From Blasia pusilla (Eukaryota; Marchantiophyta; Marchantiopsida; Blasiales), in NCBI GenBank assembly GCA_050084515.1, contig CM114272.1, forward strand, positions 35,464,001-35,528,000: a DNA stretch of 64,000 nt, read 5' to 3'. Within the stretch, counting starts at the first letter, position 1. Each line of letters starts with the position of its first letter. The notes beneath the pieces were generated by a model. The model was given only the letters and a program-made list of their open reading frames with translations. It did not search any database and was not told the DNA's origin. The position numbers and the translations under genes are program-made. Positions 11,571 through 22,274 of this stretch are shown here, piece after piece.

Positions 11571-13420
11571 GGCACTGCGTATCGGTCGGACGACACCGGG
11601 ATGCAATCTTTCACCGTTTCGAAGGTCTTCACTCTGCTCTTGTCCTGTCTCCCTTGTTCGCTGTGTGCTCATGCTTGAAAGACATTGCTATCTGCCCCCC
11701 TTCCCACACCTGAGAGAGCGTAGTCCTGGATTTTGTCCTTGAGAGACATTGCAAGCAGTCCGCCTTCCCCGTCTCGTGCGCCGGAAAGCTTGATCAACTC
11801 CAAGCGGTTCTCGTCTCGCAACGCGTAATCAATAGGTGTCGCGTGGGCGATCCCTCCATCCAAAGCTTCTTGATCACAATGATTCCGTTCCTCCGCCACA
11901 GCCCCAAATGCAGCCCGGATTTCACCCTGCCTTCGCGGGCAACCGTAGCGAAGTGGAGTGAACAGTCTCGAAATTGACTCCGTTAAACGGACCTCCGGGC
12001 GATCACGCACTCGACCCTGCAGGTTTGGCTTGGACGATGTTGCAGAGTGGCAGAGCCATCTTCTCTCCTGGCAGCTACGCATCTATTGCATGCACTCATG
12101 TTTAGGTGGGATCTCGTACACAGGATCATTGCATCAATGCTGAGCGCCATCAACCTCAGGTGGTCAGAACGGTGAAGTAGCCAGCGGCGAACTCCAGCTG
12201 AGCTTCTACCAACTTGATGCAGGCGATTTTGGCGGACCCAAATTGTGCATGAATTCTCCTCTTGAGCTCTTCTGGAATGGGGGCTCCAAGTGAAGGGAAG
12301 GAGGACATCATTATAGAGATGAATTCGTTAGTGTTCAGGAATAGTCATACACACTCCATCGTGTAGTGTACAGAGTAGGAGTACGAAGGTAATTCAATAG
12401 TGGGGCCAAATAAGAGTTCATTATTCAGGCGTCATCTTATGGGGACTTCTTCTGTCCCCTGGTATTTAATTTTTGCAGGTAGTTTGTCCAAAGTATATGA
12501 ATTGGCCCCGTTGTGTCCTGGCGCAGAATAGCAAGATCTTTATTGGAAATCCCCGTCCGGAAGGAAGTATGGTGCTGTGATAGTCGCCGAGGTGAAGGTT
12601 TACCCCAGATTTTTTGTGGTAAAGGAGACTACTACGTGTATACATGTTGGCCGGTTGTCGAGGATTGAGGACTTGCGGCTCCTTATGTCTGAAGTTTATA
12701 CGACAGCTCTTTCACTTCTGAAGAATCTGAGTCTCATTTCATTTGCTAAAAACTAGTGCATGGTGCCTGGTGGGTCATCTACCTTGCGTGGCATCTATGG
12801 TTCCTCTGTGAGGGTGGATTACACGCATTTGGAAGAGCAGGTACCACTGCCATCGCTGTTTTGCTAACACACACTCATACTCTTCATTGCTCAACAAGAC
12901 GGTATAGCTTCTGTCAATAAAAGATCGACTTCAGTTTAGATCGCCTCGCACGGTCCTTTGCACTCTTTGACTTGATGATCAGACCACAAGTTTTCATAGA
13001 GCAGACTAGATTAGAGTTCGAAGTCAGCTCTGTAGTCTGCAGATGTTGTCAATGATGTCTGGGATTAACATATTATGCTGTCTCTAGCCTTTTGACGACC
13101 CACTTCCCAGTAGTAGAGTGAACGCTTAACTGAGTTTTGAAGTTGCGTGTACGAGTTGATAGCAAAACTTACGTACCACGGAATCTAATGCCTTTCCTAC
13201 TAGGGCCTCGGTTGATAGGCCATTGGGCGTGAGTTGTTCTCAAGGAATTCAAGAAATAATGAATCTTTCATCGAAGTTATGACTGGTAATGTGATGATAT
13301 ACTTTCTTGAAAGGACCTGCACGGCATGCCATAATTCGTGGGGACGTACAACATATGTAGACCTATCAGTGTGCAAGTTATTATGAGACGAGCATCAAAG
13401 TTAGATGTGGACTTATGCTT
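11571..13420. other. 3' flank of GT47 gene and intergenic DNA
   Basis: Moderate GC content falls away with distance. A candidate polyadenylation hexamer AATAAA lies at 12916-12921, about 1.35 kb past the stop, which is distant for a plant 3' UTR. A reverse-strand open frame at 11669-12082 has no known domain. Confidence 0.35.
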
Positions 13421-13535
13421 ACAAACGGATAAGTAGGTAGAAAACGATCTATTCAATTTTTAAGACGGAGGGAAGTCCACAAACGGAAAAGTAGGTAGAA
13501 AACGATCTATTCAATTTTTAAGACGGAGGGGAAAG
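13421..13535 (+). repeat. Tandem duplication, 58-bp unit
   Basis: The unit 13421-13478 is repeated at 13479-13535 with only one or two changes. Both contain GGTAGAAAACGATCTATTC and TTTTTAAGACGGAGGG. The near-identity indicates a recent duplication. No coding role is visible. Confidence 0.85.
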
Positions 13536-16500
13536 CCAGAGATTACGAGGAAAGTGAGGATTCGTAAACGGATTACACCGAGAGCACATTATGGGGGAAG
13601 TGGAGAAGCGGAGATTAGACTAGAGAAAGTACCAGGGAGTGGAGAAAGTGGAAGGCACGGAGTTGAGGAAATGAAAACTGTCACCCAATGGCATATGGTG
13701 CGATCTAATCAATAACTTGGCAAAAGCAGCCAATGCATGATGACATCTTGAAACCTAAGAACTCTGATGAAACATGACAGGTAACAGAGTCCAAAAGACC
13801 AATAAATGTAGGATACTCATTGAGGACGTAGTGTTTTGGAAAAAAAGCTCCTCTTTGAATTCCTTACATCAACTCAGGCTAGTTTGTGTCTTGGAGACAA
13901 ACTAAGAGTTACTTTCTCTTAGTTTGTATGGGAATCACTTGCCATTTGCCCCACGACTTTTACAATTTCCTCTTAGTTTCGAATGAGACTCGGAAAACTT
14001 CAGTGTCTAATCCATTAATGGCGAACACAGATAGAGAAGGATGAGTTTGGAGCAAGCAAAATACCTTTGTTAGACCTTGAAGGTAACTGAATTACAAGGT
14101 GTATAGTGCATTTATTTAGTGACGCTGCGTGATATTTATTAGAGTTACGGTTAAGGAATGTAAAACAAAACGATGTATGCACGTCCTTTCAAAATTCAGA
14201 TTTAGCCATGTAATGTTCTATCACTAGTTTGGACTGTTAATGGAATGGAATCATTTATACATAAAATCCCAAGCTTCAAACAACTTAAAAAAAGAAGAAT
14301 ACACTCTTCCATCTTTTTATTCAAGGATCCTAGTCTCCACCTTTTCATTTTGAGAAATATTTCAATTCTACATGTATAATCCAAATTTTGTGACTAGCTA
14401 GTTAAGTTTCGATATGATGGATCAAATCAAGGTATCTTCTCTATTGACTCGTGATCATGATTCGCTCCTTATTGTAAATCTGTCCCTCCCACCTTTATTT
14501 TGGATTTGATAACTCTTTCCAATATTTTAAAAAATTCTTGAAAAAACAGGGTTCGATTTTTTAAGTGGGTAAAAAATTAATTTATGTACATGGTTCATGC
14601 CTCATGGGCTCATGATACCCACTCTACTCTCTAGACACACTAACTCGCTCTTGTGGTACTCGTGCACGTTGGGGCATATGTGGGGCTACAGACACATGTG
14701 GACTTGTTAACTCTTGTGGAAATCCTGTGGTCACGATTGACATGCTCTCGACTTATGTTGAGCTCAATCCGCTCAAAAAGCTCGAAGACCACCTTCAACG
14801 TGGGCTTCGTTGTGTGTAGTAACATTGCATCCCAAACTCTCCTCCATAGCTCTTGATCTAGAATTGTATACAATATTGAACTTCCCATGCCTCTATCATT
14901 TCATGAGTGGCAATGATCAAGTGCCACAAGCGCGTGAATGGTTCTTGTAGACTCTTATAAAATCTGTGCAAAAAATCTTATACTCTTCTACTTATTGGTC
15001 CACACGACCTCGTAGTTCCTCCTCAACTCTCGGAGGAACTCCATTGTAGGATTAAAACTAGGTACACCTCTACCATAAGAGGTCCTTACCACCTTAGTGC
15101 CATCCATCACATTATTTGCATCCCGTCCCCGAGATGTTGATGTGGATATAGTCTCTCTCACTATCCCATTATGTGCCTCATGACCACTAAGTATAAGGGA
15201 TTTTCTTTTGCTTATGGTTGCTTTGTGGGTCCAATTATCAACTTGCCTCCTTCTAGCTACCTACAGGGCTCTCTTACTTGATAGCCTCCACCTTGGCGGC
15301 TAGGGTTTCCTAACTCTAAAGTTTTCCTCCTTCCCACCAGGTTTCCTTGATGTTCGCCGCTCTCATGATGCCACTACGAGCAAGGTTCTTCTTGACACTC
15401 TATTATTGTCCTACGTCAGTTTGCTACAAATGAAAATGTGCAAAAAAGGGAAGGGCTTTTGCGTACAACCTTACGAGTTATGAACCAAAGAAAACCCAAA
15501 CAAACGCATCTCTAAGGGTCTCCAACAAAGCATCTTGATAGCCCACCTACACACGATAATTTCCCCTTGCCTTTTGCATCTTTCCCATGTAGACTCAAAG
15601 TAAAAAGTAGAAAGGTTTGAGGGAAAAAGTGAGAAGCTATAACCAAGGTTTTGGCCATTGTAAAATCATGAAACTTTGTGAGAGCATGTATGCCCATGGA
15701 AGGAGGCTTACAAAAAAATTTAAGCTCATTTCAATTTGGGTCATGGGATTAAAACCCAAACTTGGAATTATAACTTTTTCTTTTTTGAAAATCCAAATCT
15801 AGATTTAACATACATGCTCTAAATCATCATTGACTTTCAATTTGAGGAAGTTTCAAATACTACTTCAAATTGATAGGCACATCAAAAGATTATCATTTGA
15901 TTGTAGCTAACCTCACACCACACCACACCGTCAAGTCCTACTCTTTATCATTTTATTACCTTGATGCCATTTTTTCTAGAAGTATCATCCCCTCTTCCCA
16001 TACAAAAATCTTGAAATATTTCCAATGTATGTTTGGCCATATGGCAAGAACCTTGATTTTTTTAAATAATTTGAAGAGGATTTTAATTGTAAGACCTCAT
16101 TTTGGATCTTGAATCATATTCCAATCTCTGGAGTCCAATAGGATGATATAAGCCATTCTTCTTGGTTTTTGGAATGTTTCACCCTTCATTTATCATTTTA
16201 AGACTATTCAATGGTGCAAAATTGGTACACCTCAAGACGATGATGGAAGGATTGTGGGCAAGGGTGAGAAGATATAACACAATTTTTGGTCTTCCTAAAA
16301 TCTTGAAATTTAAGGTAGAGCATGTACAACCCATAAGAGGATTTTTCAGGAATTGTTGCAAGTCTATTTCATTCATGGAAATGGAATTAAAAACCAAAAT
16401 TGGAATTAGAACTTGTCTTTTTATTTCAATATCCAAATGCAAGAAGCAATATCTTATCCATTTATGTGCTTTACAATGAAGTTTATGACACTTCCTAGAA

Positions 16501-18789
16501 TTTCCAATAATCTAACAAGTATGATTTAAGTGTGATATAAATCTTGAAAAAGATAAAGTTGGTGCATATTCACCTCTTTTTGCACCATTAATTTTAATGA
16601 CCCCCACGAATGAGGAGAAACTTGCATTGATGGTCTTAACTCAAACATCAAAGGACTCATAGTTCTATGTAGGTGGTTTATGGTCGAATTTTCTTTATGT
16701 TCAAGCTCCATCAAAGATTTCTTGACAATGCATTGATGGACTATGCCATATTTTACTTTCAAGATTTATTATATATTCAATAATTTCTTTATATTTCATT
16801 TTCTTACAATGTGGTTATATACCTAGAAACATACACTTCTACTTTTGCAACCACTTTGGGAGTCGGGTGAGCCACAACTTAGACGTTGTTTCCTCATAGT
16901 ATAAGTGTAACGGACTCATGAATCTACAAGTCTTGCAATCGCTATTGACTTCCAAACATGAGAAGCGGACTCGTAGATAAGATTGCATAGAAATAGAATT
17001 TTCCGTCCCTGGGATGGACTTTTTGAGACAAGTTCGGACATGCCATCTCGCACGTGTTCGTGCACCATGGCTTGTGTCCCTAACGAAACCCCGACCTATG
17101 CCCCTCGTGCGATCCTACCAACATAGGTTAGACGTGAGACTGCATGGCCCATATCTAGCTTGCCTAGACCCTCTCAAAACATATTAATTAAAAGAAATAA
17201 AAACTGCCCTCCTTGGCTACGGGCTAGATGCAGGCCAAGGGAAGGGGATGGGGATGGATGGTCAGGATTGCAAGGACATGTCCATCCCTAGGATGGATGT
17301 AAGTCCGTGTACAACCTTGCTCATAGATTGCGACCCCAACTCAACTTGAAAGTTTTTTTTTCTTACTTGGAAAATAGGGGTTAGGTTAGTTCGCGACTTG
17401 TTAAGGAGGGTTGAGCTAAGACCCAAAATGGGGAGACGCAAGAATGATTGACTAAAACACATGACTAACAAGAGTGTTGATCAATAATGCAAGTGTAAAT
17501 AAAAGCTTTTGCAACACACAAGATTGACAATTGAGAAGTCTCGCACATACATATCGCTACACAACATACATCGTTGTCACCGAATACACACACAAACACC
17601 CAAGATACCATACTAACTCATAACATCTAATTATCGAGTCGATCGAGTACCAAAATATCTGCAATCAATCAAGATCTCTCAAATGTATCTCACAATGTGC
17701 ACAAAACTACATCTTTAAAAAAAATAATTTAGATTCACTCTCCTAATGTCGTGAGCCTACTCTCCTTGAACGTTAATATTTGTTGTTCCAGAAGCGTGCG
17801 TTCAGTAGGTCACGCTCTCAACGTTGATCTACATCCAAACACACACTCTAGTTAGTCGGGTCTTGGATCAATCAACGGGTTAACTTTTCGAGTTCTCATC
17901 TCGGTCTCTCATTATTCAACCTTTCTAGTTTCGCGGTTTACAACACGTGCAAGTCTCGAAAGACTTGGGACAGACTTTTAGTTTAGTTCAGGAACCTAAA
18001 ATGCCGTTTCGCGCCTGGCGGTTCCAATTGTCCGATGGACATCCAATGAGTCCCTAACCGAGACTCGCACAAAGTGAATCTCGGTCAGAATCCAAGTGTG
18101 GCGTACAAAGTCCACTCCCTTGGATCAAGTTTGGGTTTTGAGTTCCAACGCCAAACTTCCGTTCCATCCCTTGCCTCTAAGATGCCATTTGGTGCTCAAA
18201 GTGGGGATTCGTGTTCCAAGACATCTTGGAGAGACTTCTCCCTTAATAGTACTTTTGGGGATCTCCGGGGTTCCCTACATTTATGGAAAGACACCCCGGC
18301 CTCTCCAATTGGGCCTCAACCTGATTGCTCTCACAGTCGTTTTGACCAATATCTCAGTTTGTACCTATGCGTTTGCTAAGATCTTTAGTGCATTGGAAGC
18401 GTCTCAAAATAAGCTTTCCAATGCGCTCTTATTAGTCTCGAACGCATCTTGGGGCTAAACTTTATGGTCCAAAACACAATCTAATTCCCCAAATGCTAGT
18501 CGTGTTCCAAAACTAGTTCTTACCTCTTTGGCAACCAACCTTCCAAGACTCAACTCATCTCAAGTCTTGGCTCGCGTTTGGTCTAGGTTTCGTGGTTGTG
18601 ACCACTGACGCATGAAACGTACAACTCTATTCCGCTTTGTCTCTTGGAGTTTTCAAAAGTATTTCCAAAGCGCGATCATCGTAGCGTGAGTCCACTTGAG
18701 TTCTGATGTTCCGTTTGGCGCCTATTTGGTGTTGTTTGGTTATGAGGGTCGTGACACCTAATAAGAGGCTTGGATTACTCACAAGGCAA
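13536..18789. other. Intergenic DNA with diverged repeats
   Basis: I found no supported gene. Two diverged direct copies lie at about 15610-15810 and 16240-16450, sharing GTGAGAAG, GAGCATGTA and the TTGGAATTA region in order. A hairpin lies at 13897-13927. Around 17500-17640 are stretches resembling 3410-3500. Open frames are short and unrecognised. Old retroelement sequence is the likeliest content. Confidence 0.35.
13897..13927. repeat. 12-bp perfect inverted repeat
   Basis: ACAAACTAAGAG (13897-13908) and CTCTTAGTTTGT (13916-13927) are perfectly complementary with a 7-nt loop. A second overlapping pair, AGTTTGT near 13881 with ACAAACT, allows an alternative fold. No gene is nearby. Confidence 0.6.
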
Positions 18790-18927
18790 GGAGAATAGTT
18801 GCACAAAAATAGTTAAGTACATCCCTAAGATGGACATGGATGGATAAGTGTGAACATGTCCACAGACATGGATTGCAAAAAGTGGGGCCCACATTTTATA
18901 GTTCATGGTGGAAAGTAGGGCAAGGAT
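18790..18927 (+). repeat. Dispersed repeat copy (partner 4360-4500)
   Basis: Same ordered blocks as the copy at 4360-4500, about 75% identical by eye. A purine-rich tract (18930-19035) and further GGACATGG-type words up to about 19080 follow. Confidence 0.6.
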
Positions 18928-19824
18928 GGGCGGGGGAATAAGGGGCGAGGGAGTGGAGGTGGGAGGAGGAAAAAACGAGAAAATGCAGATAAAAAAGGCA
19001 AGAGGGGGAGATTGAGAAAGAAGGGGGAGATGGACATGGGCATGTCCGCGCACAAACCTTGTCCATATGCAATATGGGCAGGGAGGATCATAGCTTCCCC
19101 GCCTCATGCCAAAAAGTTGAAAGAGAGAATAAGCTCCAAAACTCTTTCTCCTTGGGTATACTCCCTTCCCTCTTTCAAGGTCTCTCCATGATAACCTATG
19201 CTCGTAGGTCACCCCTCTTGGCTCTTGAGTTACTTTAGGGGGTGAAAGGGCATTTCCCAAAATGGAAATCCAACTCTACTCTTAACGCTAATTTATTCAA
19301 AATAGTAAGTTTCTCTATATAGCTCCAAATAAACCGAAACGATGGGAAAACCCACACTCTCAGGTTATCCGAGGCTTCAGTAAGCGATCCACGATCTCTT
19401 ACGGCTATCCTCCAATATCCTTGAAGGCGTTCTACTACAAACTCGTCGATCCATCCTAAAAAGATGCGACAAAGATAATAGGTAGATGCCAATAAAGAGA
19501 TGCCACTTCTTTACCAAGAGTGTGGGTGCAATCTCCTTAGGGGAAGTAATTAAAAAAGGTTTGATGACATTACATTCTTGAGGGATTCAATATTTTGACT
19601 CCAAGGAATAGGGTTATTTATAAAATCAATGCTTAAATAAGATTGGGATGCAATTGAAGAGGTAATTTTAACCCAATCCTCACTTTTTTTTTTCTTTTAT
19701 GCATTTTAAAAATTCTTTTCATGGACATTCTTCTATGTCGTTTGAGCATGAGCATATATAGCTAAACCATAATTATCTTTGATGAGGGGACGAATCATAC
19801 ATATATTCCATGCACGGTTTGAAT

Positions 19825-20050
19825 ACATATCCTCTTTCCTATTTGCCTCCATATCATCTTACCTTGAAAATTGGTGCTCTCATCATATTTTTTATGAAAT
19901 ATGAATGGATGAAAAAGACAAGCATGCTACATATAGTTGGTGATTCATGTTGTTACAAAGATCATGACAAGGAAAAACATCAAGATCTATATTTACACCA
20001 TTTGTTTTTCTAATCGCTTTCAACTTGGATTTTCCATTTCAATCGAAAAG
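19825..20050 (+). pseudogene. Helitron helicase fragment
   Basis: The stretch aligns with the helicase C-terminal region of the Helitron at 55350-55640. Shared blocks in order are TTGCCTCCATAT, CTTACCTTGAAAATTGGTGC and the GATCATGAC-GGAA-AACATC region. The first part reads LTLKIGA, as in the larger copy's frame. Only a small piece of the gene is present. It is heavily diverged and cannot make a helicase. It lies about 1.5 kb beyond the 3' end of GST gene 1. Confidence 0.75.
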
Positions 20051-20284
20051 ATAAAGCACATGGCACAACTTTGCAAGATATGAGCCTACACCTCATGACA
20101 ACTGCTTTCTTCGCATAGGTGACTATGTATCACCTTATCACCAAGAGGTTCATGAAATTCTATTATGAGAATGGTAGGATGTGATGTCTCACATGGACAA
20201 AGTGTATTCATGGGGAAAGTTGCTTATAAAAAATTTCTTGCCTGATTTGTATATTTGGAGATGCAATGTAGCAAATTTGATTGG

Positions 20285-20475
20285 TGTGCAGAATGGTCCT
20301 TTTAGAAATAGTCTTCATCCCTGTCTCTTGATACCGTTTCGGCAACATGAAAAATGGCTCTTTTGGAAATAAAGTCCTCATCCCTTTCTCGTGAGATAAT
20401 ATTTGCCCACATGAAAAATGTACCAAATCGAAATAGTTGTCATCATCCCCTTCTCTATCTTGCTCAATAGGAACA
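20285..20475 (+). repeat. Degenerate tandem repeat, about 61-64 bp unit, three copies
   Basis: Three units start near 20291, 20352 and 20416. Each contains an AAATGG-like word, then GAAATA, then TC(A)TCATCCC and a TCTC(T/G) stretch. Copies differ at many positions, so the array is not recent. Confidence 0.6.
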
Positions 20476-20836
20476 CATCTTGGAGCAATAATCTCTCATC
20501 AACATCTCTTGGGGCAATCTTGTGCTGCTCCACCTCCTCCTTACAACGCACTCTCCGTGCCGGTGCTCGGAATCTGTTTCAGAGCTTGAATCTTCGCCCT
20601 CAATCCAAATTTCTTTCTATGAGTGAAATATCGTCGCCGTACGCACCAGACGACACCAGAATCCGAAGCCTGAATTCTCGTTATGTTGGTACTCTACCAA
20701 AACCCGAAACCTGCGTTATCAGTCCCCACTCAAACCTCACTTTTCAGGTCGCAAGATCAGTCAGATTCTGTCCCTCATGCTACCTGAAAACTTTCGCACT
20801 ACTCATGTCGAAGCTTCCCTTGACACCCGGAGACGG

Positions 20837-21282
20837 TCACATTGCTGACATGATAGCTGGAGGATAGATCAAAGGCGAAGACGAATTGTACAGCTTATAC
20901 GCAGAGAAGGCAGCCAGACATTTTCTAGGAGCGGTCTTCACATCAATGTACAGTATCTGCTTGCATGGAATCCGGGCACACTGAGCTACAATATCTACAG
21001 AATCTAGGAAATTGAGCTTCGGTGAGGTAACGATTGATTTACGTGACACAGAAATCACGGTCGTCCTGCCATTCCTCTTCTTCGGCCCTGTCGGAAGGCG
21101 ACTCAGTACAATTCCCACCTCTGATTACTTCATCACCTCTATTTTTGAGCGAATCGTGTCTGGAACTTCAGCCTCCATGAAATTACATCATCCAAGTCTT
21201 CTGTTGTGTAGAAGAAAATCAAATGGCCGCTGTACACTTCCCTCCGCGCCTGCTTCACTTCACGGATGCTCTTGCCAAATTC
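20837..21282 (-). other. Possible decayed coding fragments, unknown family
   Basis: After a candidate splice acceptor (TCGTAG just above 21282), the reverse strand reads 47 codons with strongly protein-like composition. They include IREVKQARREVYSGH and FFYTTEDLDDV and end at a stop at 21139-21141. A second reverse frame, 21118-20837, continues with LNFLDSVDIVAQCARIPCKQ. I do not recognise the family. It may be the 3' end of a broken gene or a transduced fragment. It lies just beyond the 3' end of GST gene 1 and shares its strand. Confidence 0.25.
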
Positions 21283-21533
21283 CTACGACGTAAATCAATT
21301 CTGAAAAGTTCGGGGTAAGGAGCAAACAAATCGATCTCAGGTGACTTCAGACCATTCTACTTCTTCTTCGGCCTTGCACTGCAGCCTAGTCAGTGCAAAG
21401 CCTGCAATATATCGTGCCCGAGGGAAGCTTCGCAATCCACTCGTGGAAAGAATCGCTACAGCCTGCGCTCAAGACGCCACTTCTGCTTCCGCGAGCCGAT
21501 GAACTGAATCTTGACTGTAAGAGGGGTCTTCCT

Positions 21534-22274
21534 TCAGAACCAATTTCTTTGATCTGGTGAGCTCGGCGATTCTCTTCCTGCGGAAGGTGGCGCCTGGACG
21601 CTACGAGCAACGTTTTGGAGGTACTTGAACAGAACTTGAGAACTCGGAAGGGCGGCGGTGAAGCTTGGACGAGTCTGCATGAATCCAATCCACATGTGAA
21701 GCCGGGGGCATTCATCGAACCTGGGAAGAGTGACGCCGCCTAGGGTTTCCAGAGACGTGACTGCGGTGACCAATGGCGCTAGAGCGACATCCAAAATGCT
21801 GATCGTCTTCCCGGAGAAGAAAGGGCCGTCTGCGGACATTGTCGTCATGGTTTCGTTGACGGTCGTCAAGCATTCCAAGGAGTTGTTCACAGCTGCGATG
21901 CGCTCCAAAGATCCTGGTCTGGTCATCATGGCCTGTTCCATGGATTGGAAGCCCTTGCAAATGTAATCGGTCCAGAACCGGACATTGGATTTCTCGAAAG
22001 GATCCGTGGGAAACAGTGGGACTTCGGGGAAGGCATCCTCCAAATACTCCAGAATGATGAGGGATTCTGCGATCGCCTTTCCGTTGTGAATTATGACTGG
22101 AACCTTTTTGTAGTTGGGGTTGATGTCGACCAGCAACTGCGGCTTCTCTTTTAAATTGACCTCCTCCCGCAAGAACTCAATTCCCTTCTCCCGCAGCGTA
22201 ATTTCTACTCGGATACCGAAGGGGCTCTGCTTTGTTGTGAAAAGCCTGATTGGCTTACTGACGACCTCCGTCAT
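21534..22274 (-). CDS. Tau-like glutathione S-transferase, gene 1
   Basis: A cytosolic GST predicted to conjugate glutathione to electrophilic compounds and take part in detoxification or stress response. It encodes 246 aa in one uninterrupted frame, starting at the ATG at 22274. The N-terminal thioredoxin-like domain has the tau-type SPFGIRVE motif with catalytic-candidate Ser17. It also has YKKVPV (cis-Pro59) and the glutathione-contacting ES pair (70-71) in AIAESLIILEYLE. The helical C-terminal domain starts near residue 90 (RFWTDYI) and contains the conserved N-capping box SILD. The C-terminus has a polar tail of about 20 residues beyond the usual end. Canonical tau genes in seed plants carry one intron; none is seen here. 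Its paralog is at 56763-57470 on the opposite strand. A lambda assignment is less likely because the active-site position is Ser, not Cys. Confidence 0.92.
   Translation of the reverse strand: MTEVVSKPIRLFTTKQSPFGIRVEITLREKGIEFLREEVNLKEKPQLLVDINPNYKKVPVIIHNGKAIAESLIILEYLEDAFPEVPLFPTDPFEKSNVRFWTDYICKGFQSMEQAMMTRPGSLERIAAVNNSLECLTTVNETMTTMSADGPFFSGKTISILDVALAPLVTAVTSLETLGGVTLPRFDECPRLHMWIGFMQTRPSFTAALPSSQVLFKYLQNVARSVQAPPSAGRESPSSPDQRNWF

Noticed and set aside
11669-12082. 137-codon reverse frame downstream of the GT47 gene
   Set aside because: No known domain and no splice context. Frames of this length arise by chance in DNA of about 50% GC.
14640-15130. Reverse-strand text resembling Gypsy gag
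   Set aside because: Some phrases look gag-like, but frame changes are so frequent that I could not establish an ordered set of motifs.
20285-20475. Tandem units as a CRISPR-like array
   Set aside because: Whole units are repeated without constant repeats and unique spacers, and the context is a plant genome.
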